DNA of 13,764 nucleotides from Candidatus Poseidonia sp. (GTDB lineage: Archaea > Thermoplasmatota > Poseidoniia > Poseidoniales > Poseidoniaceae): the NCBI GenBank assembly GCA_023254365.1, contig JALRLQ010000042.1, positions 1 to 13,764 on the forward strand. Direction: 5' to 3'. This document shows, piece after piece, positions 1-6,212 of this stretch. The notes under the pieces are model-generated. The model saw only the letters and a list, made by a program, of their open reading frames with translations. It searched no databases and was not told the DNA's origin. The position numbers were made by a program, and so were the translations under genes. The first letter of the stretch is position 1. Every line of letters begins with the position of its first letter.

Positions 1-825
1 AGGATTGCGCACCTCAAATCCTCAGGTGTTGAACCCCATTTGGCCGTTATCATCGTGGGTGACGACCCGGCCTCACACGTCTATGTCAACTCAAAAGTCA
101 ACACCTGCAAGCGGCTGGGGATTCGCTCAACGCACATCGAACTCCCTGCATCAACCGATGAGGCTGTTGTTCGCCAGCACGTGCTTGACATGAACGCCCA
201 ACATGACTTGGACGGCATCCTGATTCAGTCACCGCTTCCAAACCACATGGACGAAGAAGCGTTGACGGATTTGATCCATCCTTCGAAAGACGTGGATGGA
301 TTCCACCCTCAAAACCTCGGCCGTCTGGTGCAGGGTCGTGTGGATGGCATGCTTCCCTGCACGCCATCCGGGGTGATGCGCATGCTCGAATGGGCGGACA
401 TCGACCTGAAAGGAAAGCGAGCAGTTGTGCTCGGTCGGTCACGAATCGTGGGCATGCCCGCCGCCCTCCTGCTGGCGGCAAAAGGGGCCGATGCCACCGT
501 GACGGTTGCGCACTCGAAAACAGAAGACATCGCTGCTGTGTGCACAGAAGCCGATGTCATCGTTGCAGCCGTTGGACGACCCGACATGGTCAAACCAGGT
601 TGGGTTAAGCCCGGAGCCGTGGTGGTGGATGTTGGTATCAACCGCGTGGACGACGACACACGCGAGCGTGGCTGGCGACTGGCCGGCGATGTCGACCCCG
701 CCGTGGCCGATGTTGCCGGCTGGTTGTCTCCCGTCCCCGGAGGCGTTGGACCCATGACCATCGCCATGTTGATGGAAAACACCGTCCGTTCAGCAGAAGC
801 GCGCCGTGACTTGGCAACCCAATGA
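1..825 (+). CDS. folD: Bifunctional methylene-THF dehydrogenase/cyclohydrolase FolD, 5'-truncated
   Basis: Cytosolic enzyme that interconverts 5,10-methylene-tetrahydrofolate and 10-formyl-tetrahydrofolate using NAD(P). The frame is open from base 1, so the true start lies upstream; by comparison with E. coli FolD about 24 residues are missing. Numbering from base 1, the N-terminal catalytic domain shows VGDDPASHVYVNSK, with the catalytic Lys at residue 32, then DGILIQSPLP (usually QLPLP) and KDVDGFHP. The Rossmann domain has VVLGRSRIVGMP and VVVDVGIN, and the C-terminal signature PVPGGVGPMT is intact. The gene ends in TGA at 823-825, and this stop overlaps the TATA-like element of the next gene. 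Nothing suggests inactivation; family assignment is secure. Confidence 0.96.
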   Translation, partial: RIAHLKSSGVEPHLAVIIVGDDPASHVYVNSKVNTCKRLGIRSTHIELPASTDEAVVRQHVLDMNAQHDLDGILIQSPLPNHMDEEALTDLIHPSKDVDGFHPQNLGRLVQGRVDGMLPCTPSGVMRMLEWADIDLKGKRAVVLGRSRIVGMPAALLLAAKGADATVTVAHSKTEDIAAVCTEADVIVAAVGRPDMVKPGWVKPGAVVVDVGINRVDDDTRERGWRLAGDVDPAVADVAGWLSPVPGGVGPMTIAMLMENTVRSAEARRDLATQ

Positions 826-831
826 ATAAAG
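824..831 (+). promoter_or_regulatory. TATA-like box for the gene at 854 (leaderless arrangement)
   Basis: GAATAAAG overlaps the folD stop codon and is centred 27 bases before the GTG at 854. This is the normal archaeal TATA-to-start-site distance, so transcription would begin at or next to the start codon. The position supports GTG 854. The gene could also be read through from folD. Inferred from spacing only. Confidence 0.45.
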
Positions 832-853
832 CAGGGAGCACCAACACTCACCC

Positions 854-1756
854 GTGGCCCACGACCCTCGTGCACCTCGTCTCGCAGCCATTTCCACCCT
901 GCTTGCAGGTGGTTTGCTCGTGGCCAGTGCCGCCAATCTCCAATTCAACCTGGTTGGCACCGCCGGCATCAGTCAGGAAGAAATGGTCGCCGTCGTCGCA
1001 GCTGCCGTCGCCATCGTGGTGGCTAAATTCGCAAATGTAGAGAACGAAATACCCGAACTGGGCACCTCGATGTACAACAGGACGCAGGACGACGGGACAA
1101 CCCGCACCCGTCAGCATTTCTCCACCAACACCGAGGTCAACCCGACCACGGCATCCATCATCACCAGCATCTTGGGAGAGCAGCAGGCCACCGATGAAGG
1201 TGAAGTCGCGAGTGCCATCACCACGCTCTCGAGTGGAACGTTCGGCGAATCGGTCATCAACACCATGAATGAGGTTCAGGCCGCCAACGAACAGAACAAC
1301 AAGCGTGAGGCGCAACCAACGGACGAAGAGACAGGTCAAACGCTCCAGCGCGTGCTGGTTCAACCGGTACCCCTCCCCGGTCAAGAGAACAAGACGTTGG
1401 TGGACCCCGCGAGCATTCCAGGCCTCGCCCCCAATCGGGAATTTGTGCGGGACGGTGTGGCCAGTGTGCCACTTCCAGGTGCAAGTGAGTCCGCTTCCCC
1501 ACCGGCGGCGGAGCCTGTGGAGGAAAATGCCGTAGCCGATGCCTTGTTGTCGAGCCTTCCAGACATTCCAGACCTGCTCGATGAATCAATTGAGCTACCG
1601 GCTTCCGAAACTGCAACCAGCCTTCCTGCGCTTGAGCTTCCGGACCTTGACGATTTGTTCGCTGATGAACATGCAGACGAAGAACAGGACGAATTTCAAC
1701 CAACGGGACCCAACATCGGCGTGCCGGAACTCCCAGATCTAGACGATTTGTTTTGA
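854..1756 (+). CDS. Two-TM membrane-anchored acidic protein with repeated ELPDLDDLF motif
   Basis: 300 residues; no family recognised. The N-terminus carries two hydrophobic segments, about residues 8-28 and 43-61, with a short polar turn between them, so the protein is probably a membrane hairpin or a signal anchor plus one TM. Residues 62-170 are polar and contain many Thr, Asn and Gln. From about 170 the chain is Pro- and acid-rich and likely disordered. ELPDLDDLF occurs at 261-269 and again as the last nine residues (292-300), with a related LPDIPDLLDE at 235-244. GTG 854 is the only plausible start before the first TM and has a TATA-like box 27 bases upstream; a GGGAG at 834-838 is too far away to be a convincing ribosome binding site. 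It lies 28 bp after folD and 39 bp before the PHP gene. The tail resembles a docking peptide; function unknown. Confidence 0.85.
   Translation: MAHDPRAPRLAAISTLLAGGLLVASAANLQFNLVGTAGISQEEMVAVVAAAVAIVVAKFANVENEIPELGTSMYNRTQDDGTTRTRQHFSTNTEVNPTTASIITSILGEQQATDEGEVASAITTLSSGTFGESVINTMNEVQAANEQNNKREAQPTDEETGQTLQRVLVQPVPLPGQENKTLVDPASIPGLAPNREFVRDGVASVPLPGASESASPPAAEPVEENAVADALLSSLPDIPDLLDESIELPASETATSLPALELPDLDDLFADEHADEEQDEFQPTGPNIGVPELPDLDDLF
1634..1753 (+). repeat. Two copies of a 9-codon repeat encoding ELPDLDDLF
   Basis: Copies at 1634-1660 and 1727-1753, separated by 22 codons. The peptides are identical but six of the nine codons differ, all at synonymous positions. This looks like selection on the peptide rather than a recent DNA duplication. 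Confidence 0.85.
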
Positions 1757-1795
1757 AGAGAATCCTTGAAAGAGGTGGGAGGCGCGGTTGCGTAC

Positions 1796-2683
1796 ATGTG
1801 GACCGAGTCGGTTGACCTCCATTCCCACTCCACCCACAGCGACGGGCAACATGATGTTGCCTTCGTGGCTGAATTGATGGCCAATGAAGGGGTCCTCACA
1901 TGGGCCCTCACCGACCACGATACCACCGACGGCTGGGTCCAAGCCGCCAAGGAAGCCAAGCAACGCGGACTTCGATTTGTGCCGGGTGTCGAGATCACCT
2001 GTGAACCCGCACACGCTCCGGACCAAGCGTTTTTGGAGACGATGGAACGAGAACGCGCTTCGGCCTCCTGGCACCTTTTGGCCTTGTTCCCCAATCACGA
2101 CCCAGCCACACCCGACCCCGCAGTAGAGGCGTTCAAGGCGTGGTTGGCACCTCGCCAAGACGGACGATACCCTCGCATGAAAGCGATGTGTGAACGACTT
2201 GCAGAACTGGGCATGCCCGTCGATATCGAGCGTGTCGCCATGCGAGCAACGGGCTCGGTTGGCCGTCCTCATTTGGCTGAAGAAATGGTTCATCTTGGGT
2301 ATGTTGCAACCAAACAGGAAGCCTTTGAACGATGGATTGGGGACGGTCTTCCCGCCTTTGTTGCCCATTCGAAACCAACCATCGCCGAGGCCGTTGAAGC
2401 GGTGAACAAGGCCGGAGGGAAGACATCCTTGGCCCACCCGTTGTACTACGGTGTGCCAACCTCCACGCTCGCTGCCTGCTTGAGTGACCATGGTGTTGAC
2501 GCCATCGAAGCCGTCCACCGAAGCCATCACGATGGGTATCGTCACGAGTTGATGACGCACGCACGTGCGCATGGCTTGGCCATCACCGCAGGTTCAGATT
2601 TTCACGGTTTGGATTACCAAGCCCGACCGGGCCGTATGCCCGTTCAAACCGAAGCATTGCTTGAGGGACTTATCCCCGAGTAA
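1796..2683 (+). CDS. PHP-domain metal-dependent phosphoesterase (YciV/TrpH, RNase AM-like)
   Basis: 295 residues from ATG 1796. Typical PHP metal ligands appear in order: DLHSHSTHSDG (H9, H11, D16), LTDHDTTDG (D40, H41), GVEIT (E66), H93, GRPHLAE (H159), LAHP (H214) and AGSDFHG (D268, H270). The length and the GRPH insert match the YciV/TrpH subfamily. Characterised members hydrolyse 3',5'-nucleotide bisphosphates or trim RNA and DNA 5' ends; the exact substrate here is inference. ATG 1796 starts just before the first metal motif and has GGTGGGAGG about 13 bases upstream; in-frame TTG 1766 and GTG 1775 are weaker alternatives. The gene likely continues the folD-proximal transcript. Its last 14 bases overlap the end of tatC on the other strand. 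Confidence 0.93.
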   Translation: MWTESVDLHSHSTHSDGQHDVAFVAELMANEGVLTWALTDHDTTDGWVQAAKEAKQRGLRFVPGVEITCEPAHAPDQAFLETMERERASASWHLLALFPNHDPATPDPAVEAFKAWLAPRQDGRYPRMKAMCERLAELGMPVDIERVAMRATGSVGRPHLAEEMVHLGYVATKQEAFERWIGDGLPAFVAHSKPTIAEAVEAVNKAGGKTSLAHPLYYGVPTSTLAACLSDHGVDAIEAVHRSHHDGYRHELMTHARAHGLAITAGSDFHGLDYQARPGRMPVQTEALLEGLIPE

Positions 2684-3458
2684 GCTTGTCCACTGCCATC
2701 GCCAATTCAAACAACACGATGACGGGGACCGCCACCAAAAACAACGACAAGGGATCCGGTGGCGACATCAACGCCCCCATCACGAAGGCACCGAACCAAA
2801 TACCTCGTCGCCACGTGACAAGTTGGTTGCGGGAAAACACACCCAGCCTGAGGACGAGGGTCGTGACCAGCGGAGCTTGAAAACCAATGGCGGACGCCGC
2901 AAGCAGATTGACCACGAAACCGGCATAACTCGACAACCGCCATTCGGTGGACAACCCAGCCTGTTGGGCGTCCGCCGTGAGGTAATCCAACAGCATTGGA
3001 ATCAATCCGTGCCACGCATAGAGCAACCCTGCGACCATCAGCCCAATCGCCATCAGCACCGAGAAGAGCGTCGTTGAAGACGGCCGAGGTATCGTGACGT
3101 TCAGTTCCTGCAGGCGGGCTTGAACGGCTTGATGGCGTGCGCCGTGGAGAGCAACTTGGCCGACCACCATCATCGTCACCAGCACCAACCCGACTGAGCC
3201 AGCGATTCTCAACTGAAGAAACAAGAATTCCACCGGAGACACGACGATGATGTCGACATCACTGGGCAGGCGTTCGGCATCGATCAACCATGCGATGAGC
3301 GTGCTGCTCAGGGGAAAGGCCGTCACAAAGCCGAGGACAAAGAGCGCCACATAGGCTTTGAGGGAGCGACGAAGGCCGTCGCGGAGCGAAGCCAAAATTT
3401 GCCCTCCGCTGGATTGGGACAGGCGCTGAAGCGTGAGTTCGAGCGATGGGTCCGACAT
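2670..3458 (-). CDS. tatC: Sec-independent protein translocase subunit TatC
   Basis: 262 residues with about six TM segments. TatC is the substrate-receptor core of the twin-arginine translocase, which exports folded proteins. Matches to the family are SPVEFLFLQLRIA at 74-86, the segment around IGFQAPLV at 191-198 (E. coli has Glu where this has Gln 194), and the SPPDP signature at 232-236 followed by the last TM and ELAM. ATG 3458 follows the PAP2 stop by 4 bp, so the two are almost certainly co-transcribed and coupled; the frame extends upstream, but starts there would sit inside the PAP2 gene. No TatA/TatB-like gene is in the window. The 3' end overlaps the convergent PHP gene by 14 bp, and no terminator is visible. 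Confidence 0.88.
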   Translation of the reverse strand: MSDPSLELTLQRLSQSSGGQILASLRDGLRRSLKAYVALFVLGFVTAFPLSSTLIAWLIDAERLPSDVDIIVVSPVEFLFLQLRIAGSVGLVLVTMMVVGQVALHGARHQAVQARLQELNVTIPRPSSTTLFSVLMAIGLMVAGLLYAWHGLIPMLLDYLTADAQQAGLSTEWRLSSYAGFVVNLLAASAIGFQAPLVTTLVLRLGVFSRNQLVTWRRGIWFGAFVMGALMSPPDPLSLFLVAVPVIVLFELAMAVDKLTRG

Positions 3459-3462
3459 GCGA

Positions 3463-4917
3463 TTAGGCCTCTTCGTCCGAAGATACCGACGAAGCCCACA
3501 CATATGAGGGTGTAGAATCAATCCAACTGCGTCCTTCCTTCTTCAACCGGTACAAGCGATAGACAACGAATCCGGTCATCCAGAGCGAGGGAAGGCTCAG
3601 GAACATGGCCTGACCCATCTTGTCATCGCCGTAGTCGTTCATGATGCGGACTTCCATAACCGGTTCCTCGCCTGAAGCGTCATCGTAATGCATGACAATG
3701 AAATGGTAAATCTTCGGTGAGGTGACGTTCAAACTCAACGTGGTTTGAGGTGCAATGCTGTGATGTTCACCCAATGTTTTCATCACCTCCCAATCGATCG
3801 ACCCTGTTTCCATCGCAGGAACGCTGGTTTCGACCATCACCAGCACCACCTCGAGCGTCGCTTGTTCGTTGAGGTTCGAAATGTTGGACACCACGAACTC
3901 GCCCGGTTCGAATTTCTGAATGATTTCGAAGGTGCTGTCACCCGAACCGAGGCGGAAGGACACTCGCTCGTCAACCGTTTCTTCCTGATAGTTGACCGCC
4001 ATCATCATGGCCGTGAGCAGCAGCAACATCACCACGCCTTCAACAAGGATGTGGCGGCGGACTTTTTCTCGAGAGATGCCTTTGAACACTGGACCGTAAT
4101 CGTTGCGCAATCGTGGTTGGAGATGGTGAATGAACAGCGCACCAATACCTCCAATCAAGATGCCCAACGGGATATCGACAATCCAATGGATGCCGAGATA
4201 GAGGATGGTGAACATGAACAACAGGGTGTTGGCGAACACGAAGACGTGATAGGGCCAATGACGCCATTCACGCAGCGTTCCTCCAGATTCCCGAACATGG
4301 AGATAATTGAGCATCAAGATCCCAAACGGAATGGCGACGTGAAGACTTGGGACGGCGTTGTCCAACGGGTCGTGAAGGGCGTAAAACACGGTGTACCACC
4401 CTTCATGGTACAGCAACGCATCCATGTCAGGAATCCAAGAGGAGGTCACTTCAACGTTGAAGAACAGGTAGTAGGGGACAGCCAGAGCGTAGATGAGAAG
4501 ATAGTTGAGCGTCACCTTATCGGTCATGTCTCGGTCACCTGAGAAGGCGAAATACACCGTGGTGACATAGATGAGGAAAAGGTAGACGAAGAGGTAATGG
4601 AAATTCAAGAATTCCGTGAGTGCATCGTTTCGAAACGCATCTTGGATCGACTTGGTGAATTCACCTTCAATGCCGTGAACCCACGAGGTCCAATGGCCGG
4701 TTCTCGATTTCATGGGTTCGTTCAGTTTGTCGGTGATGGATTTCCAACGGATGATGACGATGTAACCCATGGCATGAAGGTAGTAGCGCTTGTTGTGAAA
4801 CTCCGTGGCCCAATCCCGCCAATGAACACGGTGTTCAGGCTGGTGACGCGTGAAAAACCAACAAATAATTGGCGTGAGGACCAAAATCATGCCCATCATG
4901 ATTTCGTAGGGGTCCAT
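3463..4917 (-). CDS. PAP2_3/AUR1-like membrane phosphatase or transferase with C-terminal ectodomain
   Basis: 484 residues. About six TM helices in residues 1-310 carry the lipid phosphatase signatures PSLHVAIP (190-197, H193) and GIHWIVDIPLG (242-252, with H244 and D248 as the probable catalytic pair). The motif style is that of the PAP2_3 (inositol-phosphorylceramide synthase-like) group, whose members act on lipid phosphates or move phospho-headgroups at the outer membrane face. After the TM core, residues 312-435 look like a polar, beta-rich domain that should lie outside the cell, followed by another TM (about 438-456) and an acidic tail ending SSDEEA. This extension is not part of the usual family. 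A TATA-like box lies 27 bases before ATG 4917. First gene of a pair with tatC. Substrate unknown; an archaeal lipid headgroup role is inference. Confidence 0.85.
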   Translation of the reverse strand: MDPYEIMMGMILVLTPIICWFFTRHQPEHRVHWRDWATEFHNKRYYLHAMGYIVIIRWKSITDKLNEPMKSRTGHWTSWVHGIEGEFTKSIQDAFRNDALTEFLNFHYLFVYLFLIYVTTVYFAFSGDRDMTDKVTLNYLLIYALAVPYYLFFNVEVTSSWIPDMDALLYHEGWYTVFYALHDPLDNAVPSLHVAIPFGILMLNYLHVRESGGTLREWRHWPYHVFVFANTLLFMFTILYLGIHWIVDIPLGILIGGIGALFIHHLQPRLRNDYGPVFKGISREKVRRHILVEGVVMLLLLTAMMMAVNYQEETVDERVSFRLGSGDSTFEIIQKFEPGEFVVSNISNLNEQATLEVVLVMVETSVPAMETGSIDWEVMKTLGEHHSIAPQTTLSLNVTSPKIYHFIVMHYDDASGEEPVMEVRIMNDYGDDKMGQAMFLSLPSLWMTGFVVYRLYRLKKEGRSWIDSTPSYVWASSVSSDEEA

Positions 4918-4939
4918 GCTTCTGCGGCATTGAAAGTTG

Positions 4940-4948
4940 GTTTTATGC
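4940..4948 (-). promoter_or_regulatory. TATA-like box for the PAP2-tatC operon
   Basis: On the minus strand this reads CATAAAA, centred at about 4944, which is 27 bases before ATG 4917. This fits a leaderless archaeal transcript. The divergent gap to the gene at 4986 is only 68 bp, so the same A/T patch may serve both directions. Confidence 0.5.
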
Positions 4949-4985
4949 CTTCGGACGAATCAAGGTCGCCAACCATGATTCGCAT

Positions 4986-5861
4986 TTGCTGGGAGCAGGG
5001 CAAACCTTCACCAATGAAGCCCAACCAGCGAGGTTCATGGTTGGAGCCCCTGCTTGGCAAGCTCCACCAGAGAACACCCTCGATAGTTTGCGCCACGCCA
5101 TCACGATGTTTGATGGCATTGAATTTGACATTCGCATCACCGCAGACAAGCGCCTGATCGTTCATCACGACCGGGATGTTTCGGTGCCGTCCGAATTGTT
5201 ACGTGGCCGTCCACTCTGGGTCGAAGAATGGACTCACGATGACTTGGTTGACCTCGGATTTCTGAGTTTTGAGGACCTTCTTGAGGATGAAACGGTGCTC
5301 AAAGCGTGGAGAGACCAAGGAAAGATGGGGTGCATCGAAATCAAGCGACCGCATCCTAAAGCTGCGACCGGAGGCGGTTATCTTGGTCGCTCACAGCACA
5401 ACGCACACATCGCCGAGGCCATCAAACTAGCCGACGAGGTCCTCAACAATGCAGACATTCCTGAAAAAAACACCGTGTACTATTCCTTTCACAAAAACAT
5501 GCCACGCTCGGCTGCCCTGTCGCAGACGCAACGTCCGTGGGCCGCATTGATACCCTACATCGCCCCGTACGGCACACGTACCACACAGCGCATCCAAGCC
5601 TTCCCGCAATACCTCACCATGCCGTTTCGACGATTGGTCCATCGACATCAACAGCAAGGCAGTTCAATGCTGCCGTGCGCAGTCGAATATTTCCAGTCCA
5701 GCACCCGCAGGCTCCAACTTGGACGCCCTGTGGGGTTGACCGGAACGGCTGCACAGCGCATGAATCGGGCCAGAAAAGGGATGGCCACCTATGTTTGGCC
5801 AACGAGGCCGGTGCTCGAACACGATTTGTTGCGAGCGGGTTTGACGGGGCTCACCGATTAG
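4986..5861 (+). CDS. Glycerophosphodiester phosphodiesterase-like protein with altered HRG motif
   Basis: 291 residues from TTG 4986 (275 from ATG 5037). GDPD TIM-barrel features: APPENTLDSL (26-35), GIEFDIRIT with metal ligands E46 and D48, LIVHHD with catalytic His 61, CIEIKRP with metal ligand E118, YYSFH near 165, and at the end MATYVWPT followed by GLTGLTD. The family cleaves glycerophosphodiesters to glycerol-3-phosphate and an alcohol. The invariant HRG before PENT should fall at residues 21-23 but reads APA, so one catalytic His and a phosphate-binding Arg are absent. The stop at 5859 falls inside the usual TD-x-P-D terminal motif, and the same frame continues to 6212. The start is uncertain: the frame is open far upstream, and TTG 4986 keeps the first strand ARFMVGA whereas ATG 5037 cuts it. 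Probably a pseudoenzyme, or a gene split by mutation or sequence error. Confidence 0.7.
   Translation: MLGAGQTFTNEAQPARFMVGAPAWQAPPENTLDSLRHAITMFDGIEFDIRITADKRLIVHHDRDVSVPSELLRGRPLWVEEWTHDDLVDLGFLSFEDLLEDETVLKAWRDQGKMGCIEIKRPHPKAATGGGYLGRSQHNAHIAEAIKLADEVLNNADIPEKNTVYYSFHKNMPRSAALSQTQRPWAALIPYIAPYGTRTTQRIQAFPQYLTMPFRRLVHRHQQQGSSMLPCAVEYFQSSTRRLQLGRPVGLTGTAAQRMNRARKGMATYVWPTRPVLEHDLLRAGLTGLTD
5859..5861 (+). other. In-frame amber codon splitting the GDPD-like gene
   Basis: TAG lies between GLTGLTD and ADPDLTWLPSG, where GDPD proteins normally run without a break through TD-x-P-D. The reading frame is preserved on both sides, so a single base change would restore one open frame of 409 codons including the stop (4986-6212). 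Confidence 0.6.
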
Positions 5862-6212
5862 GCAGACCCCGATTTGACCTGGCTTCCATCAGGTCATGCT
5901 CGATGGTCCCAACCCGGAACACAGCCCTTGGATGAACGCCAATGGGCACAACTTGCAGCCTCTACGGAAGAGAACCATGTTGCCTTGTTGAAGGAGATGA
6001 AGCAAACCACACCGACATGGGAAGCATGCGATGCTTCACGTCGTCGGCTCTTGGTCGATGAATGGCGAAAGCGTTGGCAGTGGACCGAGACGACGGAGGA
6101 GATATTGAAGCGGTCTGAAGGAGCCACGCCGCCGTGGGCTGCACCTCGACTCATCGGTCACCGTGGGTGCGGGAAAACCTCCCGTCCTGTTCTCCACCCT
6201 CACTCAATGTGA
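5862..6212 (+). CDS. In-frame continuation of the GDPD-like gene: Trp-rich extension with GHRGCGKT
   Basis: 116 codons in the same frame as the preceding gene, after the amber codon. The first residues (ADPDLTWLP) complete the GDPD C-terminal motif, which argues for a once-continuous protein. The remainder looks helical, polar and unusually Trp-rich (eight Trp). Near the end is PRLIGHRGCGKTSR, which matches both a Walker A P-loop (GxxxxGKT) and the GDPD first-strand motif (IGHRG). No kinase or second GDPD domain follows, because the frame stops at 6212, overlapping the end of citrate synthase by 13 bp. If expressed separately, TTG 5874 would be the first usable start, with no promoter or ribosome binding site seen. 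Could be a relic, a readthrough tail, or part of a rearranged barrel. Confidence 0.45.
   Translation, partial: ADPDLTWLPSGHARWSQPGTQPLDERQWAQLAASTEENHVALLKEMKQTTPTWEACDASRRRLLVDEWRKRWQWTETTEEILKRSEGATPPWAAPRLIGHRGCGKTSRPVLHPHSM

Noticed and set aside
2565..3077. A 170-codon open frame on the plus strand across the PHP/tatC junction
   Set aside because: Overlaps two well-supported genes, very rich in His, Gln and Arg, with no domain.
3745..4542. A 265-codon open frame on the plus strand
   Set aside because: Antisense to the PAP2 gene; His/Glu/Gln-rich nonsense composition mirrors the coding strand and has no motifs.
4975..5157. ATG 4975 (MIRICWEQGK) as an alternative start for the gene after the PAP2 divergence
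   Set aside because: It has a T-rich patch at a reasonable upstream distance, but its frame is not the GDPD frame and it ends at 5157 without recognisable sequence. A frameshift joining it to the GDPD frame could not be justified from the sequence.
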